Shown here one piece after another: positions 43,267-51,577 of a DNA stretch of 64,000 nucleotides. How positions within the stretch are numbered: position 1 is the first letter of the stretch; each line of letters begins with the position of its first letter. The notes below the pieces were generated by a model. That model was not told where the DNA came from. It ran no database searches and saw only the letters and a list, made by a program, of their open reading frames with translations. The stretch comes from Clostridium pasteurianum (lineage in GTDB: Bacteria; Bacillota; Clostridia; Clostridiales; Clostridiaceae): positions 1,860,001-1,924,000 of the forward strand of contig NZ_MCGV01000001.1 in the NCBI RefSeq assembly GCF_001705235.1, in the 5' to 3' direction. The translations under genes were made by a program, and so were the position numbers.

Positions 43267-44001
43267 CTACCTTCCATATATCTCATTTAATTCTTCCGTA
43301 TAATCTCCGTTATCCTTATGTATATACAAGGATTTTTCCCATTTTAAAAACTTTCCCCCATCACGCTGACCTTCTATTAGGAGTATATTAGGCGGTTTTT
43401 TAGTATTAGGATATACCATTTTTATGGATTTTGGCTCAATTTTATATTCTCGCATTAAACAAAGAATATCTGCAAGTCTTTCTGGTCTATGAACCATAAA
43501 TAGTCTTCCATTATCCTTTAGCACAATCCTAGCAGCTTTAATAACATCCTCCAAAGTACAGCATATCTCATGACGTGCAATTGCATTTTTGTCAAAACTA
43601 TTTACAATTCCAGAATTCTTTAGTTTATAGGGTGGATTTACCGTTACAACATCAGCTCTTTTTATACTCTTTAAAAACTCCACATTCTTAATATCCTCAT
43701 TAATAAATTTCATTTTATCTTGGAATTTATTGTACAGAACTGTCCTGCTGGCCATTTCCACCATGTCTTCTTGTATTTCAATCCCCGTAATAAAACCCGG
43801 TGACTCTTTACCTTCTATAATAAATGGTATTATACCTGTACCACTACATAAATCGATGACTGTTTGATTTTTCTTTACTTTAGCATAGTTTGCAAGTAAA
43901 ACAGCATCTACACCAAATCTAAATCCACTTTTCTTCTGTATTATATGTATATTTTCTATTTGCAAATCATCGAGTGTCTCATCTAGTTTAACTAAGCTCA
44001 T
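43267..44001 (-). CDS. trmN6: tRNA1(Val) (adenine37-N6)-methyltransferase-like protein
   Basis: A SAM-dependent class I methyltransferase of the YfiC/YabB group. SAM motif I is TVIDLCSGTGIIPF and the catalytic motif VVTVNPPYK is the N-methyltransferase NPPY. At ~244 residues it has family length. ATG 44001 follows AGGAGTG. It is paired with rsmI, as in Bacillus yabB-yabC. The tRNA target is from the family; other N6-adenine substrates are possible. Confidence 0.88.
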   Translation of the reverse strand: MSLVKLDETLDDLQIENIHIIQKKSGFRFGVDAVLLANYAKVKKNQTVIDLCSGTGIIPFIIEGKESPGFITGIEIQEDMVEMASRTVLYNKFQDKMKFINEDIKNVEFLKSIKRADVVTVNPPYKLKNSGIVNSFDKNAIARHEICCTLEDVIKAARIVLKDNGRLFMVHRPERLADILCLMREYKIEPKSIKMVYPNTKKPPNILLIEGQRDGGKFLKWEKSLYIHKDNGDYTEELNEIYGR

Positions 44002-44074
44002 GTACTTCACTCCTAAATTATTTTAAACTGCTTTAATTATATTACACTCTAAATATTTTTTCTACAAAAACACA

Positions 44075-44128
44075 GGGTTTACAAATTTAATTTGATTTAT
44101 ACATACATCAAACTAAACTTGCAAACCC
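44075..44128 (-). terminator. Terminator of the motAB operon
   Basis: AGGGTTT-CAA-TTTA-TTTGAT pairs with the complementary arm ending AAACCCT around a short loop. Confidence 0.7.
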
Positions 44129-44169
44129 TTAAATATGTTAACTCTGTAACCATTTATTTCTTAAAATTA

Positions 44170-44931
44170 CTACTTACTTTCTTGCTCAACAGCATTAAAC
44201 TTACTATTCAATATTACAATATCAACTCGCCTATTTTGTGCTCTTCCAGCATCAGTATTATTATCTGATACCGGTCTTGTTGCCGCATAACTTACTGTAC
44301 ACATTTGAATATCAGGTATTTTAGCATTGTCTATCAAAATATGCTCAACATTATTAGCTCTAGCAGAACCTAATTCAATATTTGAGCGAAAGAGTGAATT
44401 TTGTATAGGCTTATTATCTGTATGTCCTTCAACCCTTATGTAATTATTAATAGTTTTTAATATATTTCCTATTGAAACAAGTTTATTTTGGAAATCAGGT
44501 TTTACATCGGCTTTTCCTTCATCAAACATAAGTGTATCAACTATACTAACTACTAATCCTTTTTCTTCAAGATTAGTACTAACACTGCCCTGCATATTAT
44601 TCTGTTTTACATATTGATCAATTTTTTGTTTTACGTCCTTTAATTTATTTTCCTCTGCCTTTTCCGCGGAAGCGTTGTCTTTACTAGCCTCTTGTGTGAC
44701 ATAATTTTTACTCGATTTTATATCAACAGCATCATCTTCGCCTACAACAGATTTACCGCTTCCATTAAAAGCAACTCTGAGTGACTCAGCAACCTGTTGA
44801 AATTTTTGTTTATTAATTGTACTTGAAGCATATAGGACTACGAAGAACGCCATAAGAAGGGTTATTAAATCCAAATATGTAAGCATCCAACGTTCGGAGT
44901 TATCCTTTTCTGCCTGCTGCTTTTTTTTCAA
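44170..44931 (-). CDS. motB: Flagellar motor stator protein MotB
   Basis: One TM helix at ~16-40 (RWMLTYLDLITLLMAFFVVLYA) carries the proton-binding Asp. It is followed by a periplasmic-side linker and a C-terminal OmpA-like peptidoglycan-binding domain (VSIVDTLMFDEGKADVKP, IRVEGHTDN). At 253 residues it is full length. It lies two bases after motA, so the genes are translationally coupled. No other flagellar gene is close. Confidence 0.95.
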   Translation of the reverse strand: MKKKQQAEKDNSERWMLTYLDLITLLMAFFVVLYASSTINKQKFQQVAESLRVAFNGSGKSVVGEDDAVDIKSSKNYVTQEASKDNASAEKAEENKLKDVKQKIDQYVKQNNMQGSVSTNLEEKGLVVSIVDTLMFDEGKADVKPDFQNKLVSIGNILKTINNYIRVEGHTDNKPIQNSLFRSNIELGSARANNVEHILIDNAKIPDIQMCTVSYAATRPVSDNNTDAGRAQNRRVDIVILNSKFNAVEQESK

Positions 44932-44933
44932 AT

Positions 44934-45722
44934 TTATTCACCCTCTTTTCCACTCATGCTTTCATATCTCTCAAGTTCCTTCTTGTCCAAAAATCCTTTT
45001 AACTTTTCATCAAGGGTATTAGGATTTATACCTTCCTGTATGCATAGTATTGCTTCTATTATTAAATTCTTTTCTTGCATTTCAATATTATTATATCTCT
45101 TTAATTTATTAGCTATAGGGAAATATATTAAGTTAGCACAACTTATACCGTATAAAGTAGCTATAAATGCAGATGATATTGACTTTCCAATTTGTGATGT
45201 ATCACTGCCTAGATTAGCAAGAACAACAACCAGACTACAAACAGTACCTATAATTCCAAGTGTAGGTGAATATCCGCCGGCCATCTCCATTATACCTATA
45301 CCAACTTTATGTCTCTCATCTATAAGGTCAACACTTAATTCAAGCGTTTCCTTTACTGTTTGTGGCTCTATACCATCAACTACCATTTGAAGTCCCTTCT
45401 TTATAAAAGGATCTACGTCATCTCCAGATATCATTTCCTCTATGCTAAGTAAACCTTCTTTTCTAGTCTTAAATGCTATCTGTTTAAAATATCCTATAAG
45501 TTCAGGTAAATCAATATTTGGTTTTTTAAATGCCATTTTAACAGCACTGCCCAGTTTTTTTATGTCACCAATTGGAGTTGACGCACATACCGCTCCTATT
45601 GTTCCTCCAATAACTATTAGTGCTGGTGCAGGCCCTAGAAGATTTATTGGATTACCTTCATCAATAATAAACCCTCCTATAACTGATGCAAATGCCACTA
45701 ACATAAATATAATACTCTCCAA
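44934..45722 (-). CDS. motA: Flagellar motor stator protein MotA
   Basis: Four hydrophobic segments (~5-22, ~28-48, ~150-170, ~180-200) and a cytoplasmic loop with the charged rotor-contact region; motifs PAPALIVIGGTIGAV, MEMAGGYSPTLGIIGTVCSLVVVLANLG and ISSAFIATLYGISCANLIYFPIANKL are typical of MotA/TolQ. Length ~262. TTG 45722 follows AAGGAGGAG; the longer ORF start precedes that site. It forms an operon with motB. Confidence 0.95.
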   Translation of the reverse strand: MESIIFMLVAFASVIGGFIIDEGNPINLLGPAPALIVIGGTIGAVCASTPIGDIKKLGSAVKMAFKKPNIDLPELIGYFKQIAFKTRKEGLLSIEEMISGDDVDPFIKKGLQMVVDGIEPQTVKETLELSVDLIDERHKVGIGIMEMAGGYSPTLGIIGTVCSLVVVLANLGSDTSQIGKSISSAFIATLYGISCANLIYFPIANKLKRYNNIEMQEKNLIIEAILCIQEGINPNTLDEKLKGFLDKKELERYESMSGKEGE

Positions 45723-45914
45723 ACCATTCTCCTCCTTAATACCGGTCAATTAAAAAACTCTTTTAACTTTATATGTATAATAAAATATCTATTTCAAATA
45801 AGCAACTCATATATATTATCGTATGCCTCTCTAATTAATTTACAATTATCTTAAAACTTATTAATAAAAGAATTTTGAGTATTTACCACAAATTATTAAT
45901 TAATTATATCCTTA

Positions 45915-45967
45915 GAAATTAAAAAGTCCGCATCCTATTTATTTATGTATGCGAACTTTTTAATTAT
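45915..45967 (-). terminator. Terminator of the ferredoxin gene
   Basis: ATTAAAAAGTCCGCAT and ATGCGAACTTTTTAAT form the stem, close to the ferredoxin stop. Confidence 0.8.
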
Positions 45968-45973
45968 TTTTAT

Positions 45974-46144
45974 TTATTCTTGAACTGGAGCTCCTACTGG
46001 GCAAACATTAGCACAGTTTCCACATTCAATACAAGTATCTGCATCAATTACAAACTGAGTATCTCCTTGGCTTATAGCACTAACTGGACATTCTGAAGCA
46101 CATGTACCACAGCTAACGCAAGCATCTGTTATTTTATATGCCAT
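45974..46144 (-). CDS. 2[4Fe-4S] clostridial-type ferredoxin
   Basis: A 56-residue electron carrier with two CxxCxxCxxxCP motifs (CVSCGTCASECP and CIECGNCANVCP), each binding a 4Fe-4S cluster. It couples pyruvate:ferredoxin oxidoreductase, hydrogenase and similar enzymes in anaerobes. ATG 46144 follows AGGAGGTG. It is monocistronic with a strong terminator. Confidence 0.97.
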   Translation of the reverse strand: MAYKITDACVSCGTCASECPVSAISQGDTQFVIDADTCIECGNCANVCPVGAPVQE

Positions 46145-46257
46145 ACTAAAACACACCTCCTTACACTTAGGCGATATTACTACATGTCCATTGTAACATG
46201 ATTTTGATAAATTTCAAACAATTTTATATAATTTGTATAAAACAATAATTTACATAT

Positions 46258-46461
46258 TCAGATTATTATATAGCCTAATTTTTCTATAGAATCAATCATA
46301 TCTTCTAGATTTAGAAGTTTATCATCGTATATTACTTCAACTTGCAATTTTTCTTTATCTATATAAAAAGCAATTACTCCTTCATTTCTTGATATAGAAT
46401 TTCTAACTTTTGTTATATCACTTGAAGTATTCATATTACTTATTTTTAAAATAGACTTCAT
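46258..46461 (-). CDS. Small ferredoxin-fold (HMA-like) protein without metal cysteines
   Basis: A 67-residue protein with the length and pattern of a heavy-metal-associated domain (ILKISNM...ITKVRNSISRNEGVIAFYIDKEKLQVEVIYDD...IDSIEKLGYI). The CxxC metal site is absent, so a copper chaperone role is unlikely. It lies 14 bases after ricT with AGGAGG before its ATG and so belongs to the holB-ricT operon. Function unknown. Confidence 0.75.
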   Translation of the reverse strand: MKSILKISNMNTSSDITKVRNSISRNEGVIAFYIDKEKLQVEVIYDDKLLNLEDMIDSIEKLGYIII

Positions 46462-46475
46462 CCTAAAAGTGCCTC

Positions 46476-47387
46476 CTAATCAGCTTTAAAGAGTTCCTTT
46501 ACTTCTTTGGAATCTGCATCTTGAAGTTCAAGTTTTATTTGTGATTCATCTACATTTCCTTCATATGAACCTGACACAAGCTTTACATCCTTAACTGGCA
46601 CTTCAACTTCGCATACATTTTGTTCCTTATCTGCTGTATACTTAATTTTAATCGTTTCCTTTATTATATTGTTACCTGTAACTTCTACATTTCCATACTC
46701 TTTTGTGCTTACTATAGAGCCAATCTTAGGCATTCTCTTCCTTATACTTTCGTAAGTTTCCTGCTCATAATTAAGACAGCACATTAATCTACCACATACC
46801 CCTGAAATTTTAGATGGATTAAGTGACAAACTCTGTTCCTTTGCCATCTTTATTGATACAGGTGCAAAATCTCCAAGGTAAAGTGCACAACACATAGGCC
46901 TGCCACACACACCAAAACCACCTATCATTTTCGCTTCATCTCTTACTCCTATCTGTCTAAGCTCAATTCTAGTTCTAAAAACTGATGCTAAGTCTTTAAC
47001 AAGTTCTCTAAAATCAACTCTTCCTTCTGCTGTAAAATAGAATATTATTTTATTATTATCAAATGTATATTCTACATCTATAAGCTTCATTACAAGGTTA
47101 TGCTTCTTTATTTTATTAAGGCAAATCCCAAATGCCTCTTTTTCTTTGTTTTTATTATTTTTGTATTGTATATTATCTTCATGTGTTGCTACTCTTATGA
47201 CATTTTTAAGTGGAGAAACTATGGTATCTTCACTTACTTCTTTTAAACCTATAACACATGTTCCATATTCAATCCCTCTCGCTGTTTCAACAATAACATC
47301 GTCTCCCTTATTTATATGGAGATCACCAGGAGAAAAATAATATATCTTTCCGGCCTTTTTAAACCTTACTCCAACTACTGTTACCAT
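46476..47387 (-). CDS. ricT: PSP1-domain protein RicT (YaaT)
   Basis: In Bacillus YaaT/RicT joins YlbF and YmcA in a complex that promotes Spo0A phosphorylation and RNase Y-dependent mRNA processing. The PSP1 domain is clear: VIVETARGIEYGTCV, then FTAEGRVDFRELVKDLASVFRTRIELRQIGVRDEAKMIGG and the cysteine-rich GVCGRPMCCALYLGDF...ISGVCGRLMCCLNYE that can bind Fe-S. At 303 residues it is full length. It is two bases after holB. Confidence 0.93.
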   Translation of the reverse strand: MVTVVGVRFKKAGKIYYFSPGDLHINKGDDVIVETARGIEYGTCVIGLKEVSEDTIVSPLKNVIRVATHEDNIQYKNNKNKEKEAFGICLNKIKKHNLVMKLIDVEYTFDNNKIIFYFTAEGRVDFRELVKDLASVFRTRIELRQIGVRDEAKMIGGFGVCGRPMCCALYLGDFAPVSIKMAKEQSLSLNPSKISGVCGRLMCCLNYEQETYESIRKRMPKIGSIVSTKEYGNVEVTGNNIIKETIKIKYTADKEQNVCEVEVPVKDVKLVSGSYEGNVDESQIKLELQDADSKEVKELFKAD

Positions 47388-47389
47388 AT

Positions 47390-48334
47390 TTAGACCTCCT
47401 GTATTTTAAACAACATTTCAACATAAGTCAAAGGCATGTTGACATTGCTTTCTAAATTGAATTGACCGTAATCTATTGCTTCTACTATTTTATTTAACTG
47501 CTTCATCGAAAATTGAGCAGCTATTTTCTTTATGTCTTCCATTTTATCAAGATTTATTACTAGCTTTTTATTTCCCGTTTCTTTATATATAAGAGCATCC
47601 CTTACATAAGAAAGAAAACAGTTACAAACCTCACGCCATAAATTTTTATATTCTGAAAATTTATATGAATAGTCTATTATTGACTTTGAACCTATCTTTT
47701 TTATATTCAAAATACTATCTATAGTAATATCTCTTATAGCTTTCAATGATTCATCTGTCAAAAATTCATCTGCTTTACCCGGAACACCGTCGCTAAAAGC
47801 CAATATAGTCCTGATTTTCTCATCATTTGTAATATTATATTTCTTATATATAAATTTCTTCATATCTGTCTCGCTAAGTCTTTTCAAATTAAAAACTTGG
47901 CATCTTGATTTTACAGTATCTAAGACTTTACCTTGAAACTGGCACAATAGAATTATATATACGCCATTTGGTGGTTCTTCAATTGTTTTTAAAAAAGCAT
48001 TTTGTCCTTGAACTGTCATATAATCCATGTCATGAACCACTATTATTTTATTATTGCCTTCATAAGGTTTTTTATTTACTTCTTCTATTATATTTCTGAC
48101 TTGATCAACAGATATGCTTTTTTTACCCTTTAATATTTTCCACTCAATTAAGTCCGCATATTCCTTTATTTCATTCTTATTTAAAATTTTCGCAGCAATT
48201 TCCTTAGCTATAAGGCTTTTTCCTATTCCATCCTCACCACATAATATAATTGCATGTGAAAGTTTACCATTACTAATTAAACTATCAAACTGTTTTCTAA
48301 TTTCTTCATGTCCAAGTATCTCTTCAAATTTCAT
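47390..48334 (-). CDS. holB: DNA polymerase III subunit delta'
   Basis: A clamp-loader subunit with a degenerate AAA+ fold: GHEEIRKQFDSLISNGKLSHAIILCGEDGIGKSLIAKEIA (Walker-like), VHDMDYMTVQGQNAFLKTIEEPP and LLCQFQGKVLDTVKSRCQVF (SRC motif). At 314 residues it is family length. It lies between darA and ricT as in Bacillus (yaaQ-yaaR-holB-yaaT), but yaaR is absent here. Confidence 0.92.
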   Translation of the reverse strand: MKFEEILGHEEIRKQFDSLISNGKLSHAIILCGEDGIGKSLIAKEIAAKILNKNEIKEYADLIEWKILKGKKSISVDQVRNIIEEVNKKPYEGNNKIIVVHDMDYMTVQGQNAFLKTIEEPPNGVYIILLCQFQGKVLDTVKSRCQVFNLKRLSETDMKKFIYKKYNITNDEKIRTILAFSDGVPGKADEFLTDESLKAIRDITIDSILNIKKIGSKSIIDYSYKFSEYKNLWREVCNCFLSYVRDALIYKETGNKKLVINLDKMEDIKKIAAQFSMKQLNKIVEAIDYGQFNLESNVNMPLTYVEMLFKIQEV

Positions 48335-48350
48335 AGAAACTCTTCCTCTA

Positions 48351-48680
48351 TCAAATCTTAATAAATTTATCTACATCAACTACAAATATAGTAGCCCCTC
48401 CAACCTCTACATCAATTGGATACGGTACGTACACACCTGTAGAGCCTGCAACTGGAGAAGGAGATGTTACAACCTGCTGACGCGTTTTACATACATCTTC
48501 TATTGACTTTATGACATCATCAACGTCTTTTTCATCTACACCTATCATAAGGGTTGTATTTCCTGATTTTAAGAATCCACCTGTCGTAGCAAGTTTTGTA
48601 ACTCTTAAACCTTTATCAGTTAAAACATCAATCAGATCACCTGCGTCATCATCCTGAACTATACATATAATTAATTTCAT
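48351..48680 (-). CDS. darA: Cyclic-di-AMP receptor DarA/PstA (YaaQ)
   Basis: A PII-like small signalling protein that binds c-di-AMP. MKLIICIVQDDDAGDLIDVLTDKGLRVTKLATTGGFLKSGNTTLMIGV is the diagnostic sequence, with the ligand-contact TTGGFLKSGNTT. Length 109. ATG 48680 follows GGGAGGGG. It heads the darA-holB-ricT operon; a repeat-filled gap separates it from gmk upstream. Confidence 0.95.
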   Translation of the reverse strand: MKLIICIVQDDDAGDLIDVLTDKGLRVTKLATTGGFLKSGNTTLMIGVDEKDVDDVIKSIEDVCKTRQQVVTSPSPVAGSTGVYVPYPIDVEVGGATIFVVDVDKFIKI

Positions 48681-48839
48681 TTTTACCCCTCCCTCACAAC
48701 ACATAAAACTTTTATTACATTTATTTTATCACATTTTAAGGTAAATACTACGATTTCTTTAATGCATAATATTAAAATATTGCAAATTATTCTGATATCT
48801 ATATTATCTGATTTTTAAATATGTTAATGTATTTTTCGT

Positions 48840-48870
48840 AGGGAAGCTGAGAAAAATTCACCTTGCTTTT
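48840..48870 (+). repeat. A hairpin, subtype 1 (degenerate)
   Basis: GTAGGGAAGCTGAGAAAAAT then TCACCTTGC corresponds to the A motif with the stem decayed, on the expected side of the B element. Confidence 0.45.
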
Positions 48871-48879
48871 ATTTTTAGC

Positions 48880-49126
48880 AAAGTAATAGTATTTTGGGAA
48901 CGGTTTAAATAAAATTCAATAAGTCTTGTTTCAAATTATAAAAAGACTTAGAAATTTTAATTTGTTTGAGTATTATCATATGCGAGGTTTGGGCTTTGCC
49001 CATTATCCTTCTTAACCATATAAAAGCACTCTTATCATATGTGAGTTATTAAAATGTCTTAGTATTTTTATAATTCGGAACTTACACTTATGAGTTTTAT
49101 TTAATATTTCAAAATACTATTGCTTC
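48880..49126. repeat. B palindromic element, subtype 1, containing the gmk stop and a C insertion in its loop
   Basis: The left arm AGCAAAGTAATAGTATTTTG (48880) pairs with 49106-49126. The right arm contains the TAG stop and last codons of the gmk-like gene. Inner arms TTCAAATTATAAAAAGACTT and the right side are complementary. The loop TTTGTTTGAG / TTATTAAAAT is split by a C element at 48971-49045. Confidence 0.88.
48971..49045. repeat. C element, short form, in the loop of a B palindrome
   Basis: TATTATCATATGCGAGGTTT then GGGCTTTGCCCATTATCC and AAGCACTCTTATCATATGTG. The decamer TTATCATATG is directly repeated at 48973 and 49032, as expected of a target or end duplication. Confidence 0.7.
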
Positions 49127-49713
49127 GCAATATTTAGAATTATATCATTTTTTATTTCTTTTACACATTTACTAAGCTTATAATTATCATAATATTTTTT
49201 TATTCCACATTCTCTTAACTTCTCTTCACTAAAATCACTACTATCAGCTAAAAACCTTCTACACATCTCTTCATAATTGGGTTTATACTGGTGCCTTTCA
49301 CGTCTAAGCGCCCTTTCGAGTCTGGCACCATCTTCTACATTAATATAGAATGGAACTACCTTATCCTCTCCAAAATAATTTCTTATATTTTTATAGGCTT
49401 CTGGAGTCGTTATAAGCAAATAATTATAAGTTTCAAATATGATTTGTCCATCATCTATAGTACAATAATGCCATTTTCCATTTACGGTATCATATATTCT
49501 CTCTTCTATTATCTTACCTTTCTGCTCGTACTCCTTAAGCTCATCTTCATTTATAAAATAATATTCAACTCCATCAGTTTCTTTATCTCTTTTAGGCCGT
49601 GTAGTATACGGTATAATTGGCTTTAACTTTAAAGTTTCATCTCCTCTAAGTTTTTTAAATACAGTATCTTTTCCTGAACTACTTTTACCAAGTAGACAAA
49701 ATATTTTACTCAT
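49117..49713 (-). CDS. Guanylate kinase-like protein
   Basis: A P-loop nucleoside-monophosphate kinase of the Gmk fold: Walker A LLGKSSSGKDTV, then PIIPYTTRPKRDKETDGVEYYFINEDEL (GMP-binding region) and RALRRERHQY (lid). At ~198 residues it is family length. The P-loop differs from canonical GPSGVGKGT, so it may be a paralogue rather than the housekeeping Gmk. It occupies the place of tmk in the Bacillus yaaO-tmk-yaaQ order. The last codons, GCG AAG CAA TAG, lie in the arm of a B palindrome. ATG 49713 follows GGAGG. Confidence 0.82.
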   Translation of the reverse strand: MSKIFCLLGKSSSGKDTVFKKLRGDETLKLKPIIPYTTRPKRDKETDGVEYYFINEDELKEYEQKGKIIEERIYDTVNGKWHYCTIDDGQIIFETYNYLLITTPEAYKNIRNYFGEDKVVPFYINVEDGARLERALRRERHQYKPNYEEMCRRFLADSSDFSEEKLRECGIKKYYDNYKLSKCVKEIKNDIILNIAKQ

Positions 49714-49733
49714 ATTTTCCTCCAATTTGCTAT

Positions 49734-51179
49734 TTAATCTTTACAGATAACATCTACTATAATATCTTTACCGTTATTTTTTACTCCTAATACTTCCACA
49801 TTATTTTCAATACATTTTTTAATATCCTTAATAACATCTAAGTTAAATACTTCTCCGGGCATAATTATAGGAACACCAGGCGGATAAGGCACCACAGCAC
49901 TTTTAGACACCTTGCCCCTACTGTCTTCCAATTTCACTTTTTTATAACTCGCATTTAGAGTTTCATACGGATTAAGCTTACTTTCTGGTATAGATGAAAT
50001 AACTACTTCCTTTTTATTATTCTTTAATTTTACAACATTGCATCTTCTAAGCACATCATATAAATTTTTAAGCTCCGTCTCTGCATTAAAAGGCGAACAT
50101 ATTAAAACTACATTTCTTTCATCACACATCTCAGGTTGTATATGATTTTTTCTTAAATATTCATCCAGCTTAAAACCACTAAGCCCTTCAGAAACATTAA
50201 CTACTAATCTAGTAACGTCAAAATCAAGTGTTTTTCCATTCACATTTAAATCATTACTATTTAAAACATGTAGTCCCTTAATATCACTTATCTTCTTAGA
50301 ATACTCCGTGCATAAATCTGCAAGATTATCATAATCCTGTTTTCCCTTTTCGTCTAGGTAATATCTTGCATAGTCCATAGAACTCATGAATATGTATGAA
50401 GGACTTGTACTTAAAAATGCACTCGTGTAAAAATCTACTTTACTTACATCTATTCTATCAGTACATAAATGTAAATATGCAGTTTGTGTTAAGCTTGGCA
50501 AAGTCTTATGAGAACTCATAACTACCATATCGGCACCTAGCTTAACAGCACTTTGTGGTAATTTGTCACTTATTCCAAAATGAGCTCCATGTGCAGAATC
50601 AACTAAAACCTTCATATTGTATTTCCTTGCTTCATTTATTATGTTCTTTAAATCACAACATACACCATAATAATTTGGATAGGTTATTATTATCCCCTTT
50701 GCATCCTTATTTTCCTTTATAATTCTCAAAAAATACTCCTCATCAATAGACAAAGGAGCATTCATATCATCATTGAAATAGTTTCTTATATATACAGGAT
50801 TAAGTTTTCTTAGCACAATTCCATTGAAGATAGACCTGTGACAATTTCTTTCCACTATTACCTTATCTCCTTCATTAAAACATGAAAATATCATGATAAG
50901 ATTGCCACTTGTACTTCCATTCACAAGAAAATATGATTTTTTGCTTTTATACAAATCCCTAAGCTTTTCTTCAGCTTCCTTTATAATTCCATGTGGAGCA
51001 TGAAAATTATCAAGTCCATCAACTTCGGTTAAATCTATTTTTACAATATTTTCGTATAACCATCTACCTTTTTCTGTAGCTAAAAATCCCTCTCCACCTT
51101 TATGTCCTGGCATACAAAACAAACTATTTTTTTTATTTATATACTTCATCATTCCATCTAAAATTGGTACCTTAGACAA
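49734..51179 (-). CDS. PLP-dependent Orn/Lys/Arg decarboxylase-family protein (YaaO/SpeA type)
   Basis: A fold-type I PLP enzyme related to lysine and arginine decarboxylases. The N-terminus PILDGMMKYINKKNSLFCMPGHKGGEGF, the aspartate/histidine region VLVDSAHGAHFG and the lysine motif VVMSSHKTLPSLTQTAYLH (Schiff-base Lys) are clear; the C-terminal domain reads PYPPGVPIIMPGEVF. Length 481. The substrate (arginine, lysine or ornithine) cannot be set. TTG start with AGGAGAG. It sits between gin and the gmk-like gene, as yaaO does in Bacillus. Confidence 0.9.
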   Translation of the reverse strand: MSKVPILDGMMKYINKKNSLFCMPGHKGGEGFLATEKGRWLYENIVKIDLTEVDGLDNFHAPHGIIKEAEEKLRDLYKSKKSYFLVNGSTSGNLIMIFSCFNEGDKVIVERNCHRSIFNGIVLRKLNPVYIRNYFNDDMNAPLSIDEEYFLRIIKENKDAKGIIITYPNYYGVCCDLKNIINEARKYNMKVLVDSAHGAHFGISDKLPQSAVKLGADMVVMSSHKTLPSLTQTAYLHLCTDRIDVSKVDFYTSAFLSTSPSYIFMSSMDYARYYLDEKGKQDYDNLADLCTEYSKKISDIKGLHVLNSNDLNVNGKTLDFDVTRLVVNVSEGLSGFKLDEYLRKNHIQPEMCDERNVVLICSPFNAETELKNLYDVLRRCNVVKLKNNKKEVVISSIPESKLNPYETLNASYKKVKLEDSRGKVSKSAVVPYPPGVPIIMPGEVFNLDVIKDIKKCIENNVEVLGVKNNGKDIIVDVICKD

Positions 51180-51198
51180 TAGTGTTTCACTCTCCTGA

Positions 51199-51414
51199 TC
51201 ATGGATTTTTTATGCATTTACTAACTCCATTTTTATACTTTTCTCCCAAATTGTTAATTATTCCTATTTTTATACGGTTTTTATAATATTCATAAAAATC
51301 ATTTCCACACTCAAGATTTATTAATCTCTTTTCGCAGTTCTTACAAATACCTTTGCCCTTTATTATTATACCATCTTTTAGAGGTTTTCTGCATATAATA
51401 CACTCCCTTTTCAT
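51199..51414 (-). CDS. gin: Gin-like anti-sigma factor (CsfB), inhibitor of sigma-G
   Basis: A 71-residue protein with two CxxC zinc knuckles (CIICRKPLKDGIIIKGKGICKNC), matching CsfB/Gin, which binds and holds sigma-G inactive in the forespore and sigma-E-related factors in Bacillus. ATG follows GGGAGGTG. It is first in the minus-strand block that continues yaaO, gmk, darA, holB and ricT, the position of csfB in Bacillus; this synteny supports the call. Confidence 0.82.
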   Translation of the reverse strand: MKRECIICRKPLKDGIIIKGKGICKNCEKRLINLECGNDFYEYYKNRIKIGIINNLGEKYKNGVSKCIKNP

Positions 51415-51577
51415 AAATCACACCTCCCATACAAAGAAACCAGTATATTATATATTATTCACAATGTCCCGTAATTTTATTTTGTCCAACATATTTTTTT
51501 AATATATTTTTATTTTTAAGTAAATACTAAATACAATGCATAAATTCTATTACACACTAAAAGAGGAGTGAATAAAA

